NCBI GenBank assembly: GCA_030847615.1
Contig: JAUMIR010000005.1
Coordinates: 213,698,645-213,762,644 of the forward strand
DNA length: 64,000 bases
Origin: Gambelia wislizenii
Lineage: Eukaryota; Chordata; Lepidosauria; Squamata; Crotaphytidae
Direction: 5' to 3'
The first letter of the stretch is position 1; each line of letters starts with the position of its first letter. The notes beneath the pieces are model-generated. The model had not been told where the DNA came from. It made no database searches and saw nothing but the letters and a program-made list of their open reading frames with translations. Shown here piece after piece: positions 57,451 through 64,000 of this stretch. The translations under genes were made by a program, and so were the position numbers.

Positions 57451-58158
57451 CAGTCGTCCCTTCATATTAGTGGCTTTGAATTTCGCAGTTTTATGTATTT
57501 GTGGTTTGTCCTCCTTCTCCTCCTCCTCCTTGTCCAGGGGGACTGCAGTGATGAGGGTGCTGTGAGAGGAGCAGAAGCAGCAGCTGCCTTGGCTGCCTCT
57601 TTTACTCAGAGGCGTTGGCGGTGATTGAGAGGCGAGGGAAGCAAGGGAACTCCAGCTGCCTCAGGGGCTTGGCTCTGTTTGGGGTGGGGAGCCAAGCCTC
57701 AGGAGAGCAGCGAGTTTGGGTTTAAAGTGCTCAACTCCCCGCTCTCCCGGGGAGCCAAGCACTTTAGTCCCGAACTCCCCGCTCTCCCGAGGCTTGGCTC
57801 TCCACCCCAAATCGAGCCAGGCCTCACGAGAGCGGGAATTGGTCACTTAGGACCCAAACTCCCCACTCTCCTGGGGCTTGGCTCCCCACCCCAAATGGAG
57901 CCAAGCCCCGGGAGAGCGGGAGTTGGGCGCTTTAGATCCAAACTCCCCGCTCTCCTGAGGCTTGGTTCCGTTTGGGGTGAGGGTGCCTGCTGGGGCATGG
58001 TGCTCGGCAACTAGGGCATGGTGGAGGTGGCCACAGTGGTGGTTGCATGGTGGCGGTGATTGCAAAGGAGTCCTGGGAGGCCTATTTTTATTCACTTTTT
58101 TTTTTCATTTTTGCGGGGTCTTGTGCCCCTAACCCCTGTGAGTATGAAGGGACGACTG
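57451..58158. mobile_element. TA-flanked MITE with palindromic 84-bp repeats
   Basis: Terminal inverted repeats CAGTCGTCCCTTCATA and TATGAAGGGACGACTG are perfect over 16 bp. TA flanks both sides (57449-57450, 58159-58160), as in Tc1/mariner-type elements. The interior is GC-rich: CAACTCCCC or AACTCCCC words at 57733, 57773, 57857 and 57941 (spacing 40, 84, 84). Within each unit, GGCTTGGCTC and GAGCCAAGCC are inverted around CCCACCCCAAAT. Length 708 bp. It does not encode a transposase; the frames are artefacts. Confidence 0.85.
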
Positions 58159-58455
58159 TATAGTAAAACTATTGGTTGGCGTCTTGTTAGTGCGTTGCAC
58201 AGAAATACATCCAACTTACATCTGCATAACTCACTCTTTTGGTCATTGAGGAGTTTGGAATCCTCTACTTCCTTCATAGAACAACCAAACCCCCTGCAAA
58301 CCCATCTTTTTCATATTCCCAACTCCTGACATGGCCATATAATGCCTGGTGGAGACTGGGGGATGTCTGAAAAGCAGACGTAGGAATATAGCCAGATGCA
58401 TGATGATGTTATCCCCTGAAGGACCCCTGGAATGTCCTGTAGAATGCTTCCACTA

Positions 58456-58760
58456 TCACAGAACCATAGAGTATTAGGGCTGGAAGGGGCCATAAGGGCC
58501 ATGTATTCCAACCCCGTCATCCAGGAATACACAACTAAAGCACTCCTGAAAGATGGCAGACCAATTTTTTGTTTAAAGACCTCTAAAGAAGGAGAACCCA
58601 CCACTTTCTGAGGCAGTCTCTTCCACTGTCAAACTGTTTTTGCAGTGAAGAAGTTCTTCCTAACATGTAGGTGGAATCTCTGTTCTTGTCATTTGAATTA
58701 ATTGGTTCATGTTCTTTGATCATATTGGTCACCCTTCTCTGGGCACATTCCAGAGTAGAG
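58456..58760 (-). mobile_element. CR1 3' end, antisense (older copy)
   Basis: CATAGAGTATTAGGGCTGGA, then GGAGAACCCACCACTTTCTG, AGTGAAGAAGTTCTTCCTAA, and CATATTGGTCACCCTTCTCT. On the minus strand this is the C-terminal coding end and tail of a CR1. Diverged from the other copies. Confidence 0.8.
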
Positions 58761-58878
58761 TAGGGACAAACCCAGACACTTTTCAGATGTCCTCTGTTTT
58801 CCACAGGCCACTACATGACCAAGTTGGGAGTGGAAAGCATGAAGAAGTTGGGTTTGTAGGGAGAGGAGGTGGGAGATA

Positions 58879-58970
58879 TCATAGAATCATAGAATTGTAG
58901 AGTTGAAAGAGACCACGAGGGCCATCCAGTCCAACCCCCTGCAATGCAGGAATACACAATCAAAGCATTT
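58879..58970 (-). mobile_element. CR1 3' end, antisense, short
   Basis: TCATAGAATCATAGAATTGT, AGAGTTGAAAGAGACCACGA and GGCCATCCAGTCCAACCCCC are the reverse complement of the tail seen at 23085-23155. The opening TCATAGAATCATAGAAT is the 8-bp CR1 terminal repeat. Confidence 0.85.
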
Positions 58971-60389
58971 GCAAAGATGGTATGGCATAGTTCTGCGTGT
59001 GGAACTTCTACACTGTATCTCTGGGATGCTGGATCTTGAACATTATCTGTAATGTTCTCATATTGGTAAATTGTTCACAAGTTGTTAATGCTGAACAAGT
59101 TTGTAACATGTTATTAGAGTGTCCTTAAAGAACATGTAACACTACAGCAGACGGCTTATTAACACAGGTAGTTAACTTTTTTGTTCATCGGGAAAATGGT
59201 AGTAGTAAAGTCCCATTTTGGGAGAAGGGAAGGAAGGATATAAATCAAATAAATAAAGTCAGTGCAATTAGGACCAAAGTTTGGGAATCACTGTGCTAGA
59301 TAGTGGCCTGGTTCACCTGTCACTGTTGGTGCATACTGCCTAGATGTGCCTGTTTGCAGTGGGAATGGATAAACTAATAATCATGGACCTTTGGTCCATG
59401 GTTTGTTAAGTGTATGTCCAAACCTGGCTAGAGCCAGTATTCTGGCTTGTTTCTCCCATAGCAAGACAAATGAGTCTAAAACCAGTCCTGGGTTCTCCCT
59501 TTAGCTTGTTGCGAGAGAAGCAAGCAAGGGCAAAGACTCCTGCTCAGTTTGAATAACACATTAAAATCTATGGTTTGTTTAAACTCTCCTCCTACAAGTG
59601 GGAGTGACAGCTAGTTTCTGGCTTGTCATGATATCTAAATGCCCCCAGTATGGAAATTAATATAGAAAGAGGCTGAGGTGTAGTTAAATTGCTTTGAAGT
59701 GGTAAGTTCAGATGTAACTGCTGTTAAGAGTTGCCAACTTTTAAACTGACCCCAATAGCAGAGGTTGTAAACAACAGTGCGAACTACAGCAGTTTGTCAG
59801 CTCATAGTGTGCATCTCCATGCTGTGAATAGATGCACTTGTTAATTGCCACCTAAAATCTTCTGTAAAAGAATAAAAATAAACCAGGTCAAGCTATTTTT
59901 TTAAAAAAATCTTAACTAGTTGGGAAACTGTCAGAAAAACTGCTAGCAGATTAATTACATTTTTTGTGTTGCTGGTACTGTGGCCTTTCTCAGACAAAAT
60001 ATGAAATGACATGTTTAGGTCAAGCTGTTTTTTTTTTTTGTTTTTATCGTGGAGTGGTTTCTAGTGTTTCAAATAAAAAATGTTGACTCCTTAAGGGTAG
60101 AGTGAGTGTGTATGCAGCTGTCTTTCCCTATTGCATTAAGCATTAGTTGGCTTTAATTTGGGAACTTCTAGCATGAATCCTAGGCACTGTTACTTGTGCT
60201 AACCATCTGGTACTGGCAAATGGCTGGTATGCTAGAAGAAGGACACACAGTGCAATTGGACTGTGCACGATGGATTTTCTCTTTATTACTAGGAAGAGCT
60301 TGGTAGAGGCCTGTTGTAGTCCTCTTCATACAGTGTCCACTTGCACCAGCTTCACCAAGAGAGCTCAGTTGAGCCAGATACGTTTAATA

Positions 60390-60712
60390 CAGGTTGAGTA
60401 TCCCTTATCTGGAAATCCAAAATACTCCAAAATTCAAAATTGTCCACATGGGTGGCTGAGGTAGAGACACCTATGCTTTCTGATAGTTCAATGTACACAA
60501 ACTTTGTTTCATGCACAAATTATTTAAAATATGATGTATAAAATTACCTTCAGAGTATGTGTATAAGGTGTATATGAAACATAAATGAATTTTGTGTTTA
60601 GACTTGGGTCCCATCTCCAAGATACCTCATTATGCATATGCAAATATTCCAAAATCTGAAAAAAAAAACCAAACCCAAAACACTTCTGGTCCCACGCATT
60701 TCGGATAAAAAT
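60390..60712. mobile_element. Tigger-type DNA transposon remnant, 3' end degraded
   Basis: TA (60388-60389) precedes CAGGTTGAGTATCCCTTATC. The interior has CCACATGGGTGGCTGAG, TTGTTTCATGCACAAATTAT and GGGTCCCATCTCCAAGATAC. The far side, CATTTCGGATAAAA, no longer forms the inverted end. From memory it resembles a mammalian Tigger-derived MER repeat, but I could not align it. Confidence 0.55.
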
Positions 60713-60769
60713 TTCTAAGTTCTTCACCAAACTGCAAATCACATCACATTTAAAAATGATATCAAACCA

Positions 60770-60895
60770 TCATAGAATCATAGAATTGTAGAGTTGGAAA
60801 AGACCACAAGGGCCATCCAGTCCAACCCCCTGCCATGCAGGAATACACAATCAAAGCATCCCTGACAGATGGCCATCCAGGCTCTGTTTAAAGAC
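60770..60895 (-). mobile_element. CR1 3' end, antisense, short
   Basis: TCATAGAATCATAGAATTGT, then GGCCATCCAGTCCAACCCCC and CCTGACAGATGGCCATCCAG. Nearly identical to 61843-61979, so of similar, fairly recent age. Confidence 0.85.
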
Positions 60896-61544
60896 ATCAT
60901 AGTGGTGGTATGAAGACACACTCCCAATAAGAAGTGATCATCCTTGGTATCTTTTAAAAATGTTTCTAGTCACAGGGTTCCTTGGAGATCAGAATGCACA
61001 GGCAGCCCCCAGTGACATCCTACTTACTCAAAGAGGGCTTAGCACTATCCATATATCTAGAAAAACAAAATCTTATAAAGCAGCAAATATTGCTCTCACT
61101 ACCTAGTGACATTATTTGGAGGAGAAACATAGCACCTACAAAGAAAAGTAGCAGTGGCGGTGGAATCCTCTCATCTGTTCCACCAAATAAATAAGTAAAT
61201 AAATACAAATGGAAGGATGTGTTGTTTTCACTTCAGTGAAGTCTACAAAGCCACATGGTTTGTCAAGCTTTGAAAGATATCAAATGATGTTCTAATTTTT
61301 TTCAACATTATGTAGTGGTCCTGATACCCTGCTAAATGGGTCTGATATTCTTTTCAGCTCCTTCAGTGAAAAGCAGTCCTGAACTGTTTAAAATATGTGT
61401 TTACCAATAATAGTACTTTTCAATGTACAGTACTTTCCAATGCAATAGTGCTTAATTTGGTAAAGGTGGAAATGTTGGTCTGTGTTAAACATGTACGCAT
61501 GACGTTGTGACTACGCTTTATTTCCCCATCTGATTTTTGAAACC

Positions 61545-61803
61545 CACCTTAAAAGCCAGTCAGCCATCTCAGGGTATGGGGTGGCCTGTGCTGCCTACAA
61601 GTGGGGCACTGCAGGATGATGTGACCAGCCCCTCTCACCAGGGAGTGACTGTGTGATGAACAGCAGCAGGGACCCTTTTAGGGTCTTGTCATAACTCTTG
61701 ATTGTAGCATTGGGTGCTGGTGGGAGGGGCTGATCACATCATCCTTCACAGACTTCTGTTGCTTAGGATGGCTTACTGGCTTTTAAGGTGGATTTCAGGG
61801 TCA
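61545..61803. repeat. Foldback MITE-like repeat
   Basis: The left arm GAAACCCACCTTAAAAGCCA...GATGATGTGACCAGCCCCTC and the right arm GAGGGGCTGATCACATCATC...TGGCTTTTAAGGTGGATTTC are inverted over about 90 bp with a GCAGCAGGGACCCTTTTAGG-type loop. Confidence 0.7.
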
Positions 61804-61842
61804 CTTGCTGTCCTGGCAATAGTGCCAGGATCACAAATCATA

Positions 61843-61979
61843 TCATAGAATCATAGAATTGTAGAGTTGGAAGAGACCACAAGGGCCATCCAGTCCAACC
61901 CCCTGCCATGCAGGAATACACAATCAAAGCATCCCTGACAGATGGCCATCCAGCCTCTGTTTTTAAAGACCTCCAAGGA
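61843..61979 (-). mobile_element. CR1 3' end, antisense, short
   Basis: TCATAGAATCATAGAATTGT, AGAGTTGGAAGAGACCACAA, CCTGACAGATGGCCATCCAG and AAGACCTCCAAGGA. This is the tail and the last codons of CR1 on the minus strand. Compare 22980-23155 on the plus strand. Confidence 0.9.
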
Positions 61980-63327
61980 TAGTTCACCTGCTGCTACTTA
62001 GATATTTTTCTGATTAGATTCTCAACTAGAGTGGTCCCCTAAAGGTAACATCAAATAATAAATGAAGGACCATTCATGAAAGGGTAGGTTCTGTGTCACA
62101 CCTGGCGGCTACTGCTGAGTCTGTGTGCAATAGCAATATTATGGTTTTAACATTGTCAGTTCTATAGATTAACATACAAACTTCACATCTTACTTTCTGA
62201 TACACTGAGTTCCTTGTGTCAATTTTGTGTGGCAAATACGTTAAATGTATATGTAACACATATCCTTAATATAGTTAGAGAGACCAACTGTCCATGATAC
62301 CATTAACAAAAGTAGTTCACACCCTCTGTTTTTTATTTAATTCTGATGCAGTAAACCAGAACTACCATGTGGGCATGTTGGTTGGGTGATTGTATGAGCT
62401 GAAGTCCAAAAGAGTACTTTTTGTAGTCTGGGGGGGGGGGGGAATAAACATTTGTCAGCATGTCACTTTGTGGGTGTATTCACACATTTCCCATAAATGT
62501 CCTCAGGGTTTTTACGCTGTGTCAAAAGTAATCTGGAAACCATATAGCCACCCTGAAAAGAGGAAAGTGTGTATATTGTGTTAAACACTCTGTAAATTTA
62601 GACAAATTCTTTCTCATTCTTAGGGAGAATGAATTCTCCTTATGAGATCCCACCAAAAAAATCCTATGACACTCTGCCTTTATGGGTCACAACACATAAC
62701 AATCAGTCCAGTACATTCTACAGCCACCTCTGATTGGCTTAAAAAAATATCTGTGCTCAAGTTCCATATAAAACCAGGGGATTCAGACATCTTGCTGATT
62801 AGGGTAGCTAGAGATAAGTTCTGCTTTTGCCCAAAGACACAGGGTAGAACAGTTAACACTGAGCAGTGATCAATTTGCTCTATGATACTAAAAAAGGGAA
62901 CATAGTTATTTTGGGTACAAAAGCATGAGAATTTGCAGGATTTTTAAAATGACCTGACAGTTGCTTTCTGAGCTGTGGGCTGCATGCAAGAGGAATTTCA
63001 GCTTAATTCATGAGTCATGCTATTGAAAATAGTGAACAGTGAGCACAGAAAGATCCACACAGGCCTAGTTGGGAAGATTGCAATCCTGCACTCATTTACT
63101 TGGTTGCCTGCTTAATTGAATTCAGTAAGAGTTCAGCTTGACTCGTGGACCAAATTTGACCTTAAAACCCAGTCTTAACACACCCTAACCAACCAATTAA
63201 CAGGGCCCAATGTGTGACCTCCTGCCTAAGGGAGAAGAGCTGGGGAAAGCAAATGAGCCATGGCTATAAGACTTAAGTTCAACTGGATTTTTTCCTCCTC
63301 TTGTAACTGCCATGGGATTTAGGACTA
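61980..63327. other. ELK3 intron, unassigned
   Basis: There are only short frames and a G-run near 62430. No exon, RNA gene or named repeat recognised. Confidence 0.4.
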
Positions 63328-64000
63328 CAGTTGTCCCTCCACATTCGCGAACTTGACATTCGCGGTTTCGGTTATTCGCGGTTTTGGGAGGTCCCCCCCC
63401 GGGCCCCCCCAAAACCGCGACACGGGGCCTCCAGAGGCCCCGTGAAAGACATAGAGGGAGCGGGGAGGCCCAGGGAGGCGTCCACGGGGCCCCCGGAGGC
63501 GCTCCGGAGGCCCCATGAAGGCCTGGGGAGGCGATCCTGGGGCCTCCGGAGATGCTCCGGAGGCCTCAGGAAGGCTTGGGGACGGGGTGGGGAGGGCTGG
63601 GGAGGCGATCCTGGGGCCTCCGGAGACGCTCCAGAGGCCCCAGAAAGGCCTGGGGACACGGTGGGGAGGGCTGGGGAGGCGATCCTGGGGCCTCCGGAGA
63701 CGCTCCGGAGGCCCCAGGAAGGCCTGGGGACGCGGTGGGGAGGCGATCCTGGGGCCTCCGGAGCATCTCCGGAGGCCCCAGAAAGGCCTGGGGACGCGGT
63801 GGGGAGGGCTGGGGAGGCGATCCTGGGGCCTCCGGAGACGCTCCGGAGGCCCCAGGAAGGCCTGGGGATGGGGTGGGGAGGGCTGGGGAGGCGATCCTGG
63901 GGCCTCCGGAGCATCTCCGGAGGCCCCAGAAAGGCCTGGGGACGCGGTGGGGAGGGCTGGGGAGGCGATCCTGGGGCCTCCGGAGACGCTCCGGAGGCCC
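63328..64000. mobile_element. TA-flanked MITE carrying a 74-bp hairpin minisatellite, cut by window end
   Basis: TA (63326-63327) precedes CAGTTGTCCCTCCACATTCG, a relative of the terminus at 57451, then TTCGCGGTTTCGGTTATTCG. From about 63430 the element is a very GC-rich tandem array. GCGATC marks at 63531, 63605, 63679, 63743, 63817, 63891 and 63965 give spacing 74, 74, 64, 74, 74, 74. Each unit contains GGGGCCTCCGGAG and CTCCGGAGGCCCC around a 3-base loop. The right terminus is outside the window. Proline-rich frames on the minus strand are artefacts. Confidence 0.8.

Larger units (their letters stand above)
55082..64000 (+). other. ELK3: ELK3 downstream intron (no further exon found in window)
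   Basis: This begins GTAAGA. I looked for the C-terminal ELK3 exon (a TPNGLLLTPSPL-type start and an FQFP docking motif) and found none up to 64000. The interval has antisense L2-like fragments near 55600-55905 and 56485-56830, plus the elements listed separately. Confidence 0.7.

Noticed and set aside
57625..58014. 129-codon frame with repeated LGWGAKPQESSEFG-like units
   Set aside because: It is the translation of the 84-bp palindromic repeat of the MITE at 57451-58158, with similar frames on the other strand.
63372..63914. 180-codon proline-rich frame on the minus strand
   Set aside because: It follows the 74-bp GC-rich tandem array and changes frame between units; not a gene.
1..64000. 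CRISPR array, prokaryotic operon, phage or a new defence system
   Set aside because: No regularly spaced short repeats with unique spacers, no gene-dense operons and no bacterial signals occur. The window is a vertebrate gene in repeat-rich DNA.

Overview
The window looks like nuclear DNA of a squamate reptile (lizard or snake; an iguanian lizard would fit, but the species cannot be fixed from the sequence). The evidence is one vertebrate gene with very long introns, set in a dense mixture of a Sauria-type SINE with a BovB-like tail, CR1, L1, L2-like and Tx1-like LINEs, tRNA- and 5S-rRNA-headed SINEs, solo LTRs and many small DNA transposons (MITEs). No prokaryotic operon, CRISPR array, tRNA gene or functional rRNA gene is visible. 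| The only host gene recognised is ELK3 (Net/SAP-2, an ETS-family ternary complex factor) on the + strand. A GC-rich, CpG-rich promoter-like island lies at about 15.0-16.7 kb and may hold the untranslated first exon. The first coding exon is 50598-50804 (69 codons, first part of the ETS domain). The second is 54284-55081 (266 codons: end of ETS domain, B-box, inhibitory region, CtBP-binding motif, MAPK docking motif). Both introns flanking them are phase 0. The last part of the protein, about 70 residues with the phosphorylated activation domain, is absent and should lie beyond 64000. | Layout: 1-9 kb holds an L1 remnant, an LTR-like element, a foldback, nested SINEs, L2-like fragments and two hAT-like MITEs each sitting in a LINE. 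9-12.4 kb holds a decayed Tx1-like LINE with a tiny nested retroinsertion. 12.7-14.1 kb holds a second LTR-like copy split by a MITE. 15-17 kb is the ELK3 promoter island. 18-23.2 kb holds two MITEs and a long frameshifted CR1. 23-50 kb is ELK3 intron 1, with SINEs, an L1 tail with a 16-bp target duplication, MITEs with a minisatellite, and a solo LTR inside an L2-like fragment. 50.6-55.1 kb holds the coding exons, with a 5S-headed SINE between them. 55-64 kb is the next intron, with antisense CR1 ends and two TA-flanked MITEs carrying GC-rich palindromic tandem repeats, the last running off the window. | Apart from ELK3 nothing appears to be a functional host protein. The LINE reading frames are all broken. 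The most noteworthy patterns are MITEs that have grown GC-rich hairpin minisatellites inside them, the shared body between tRNA-headed and 5S-headed SINEs, and several nested insertions whose target-site duplications can be read directly.
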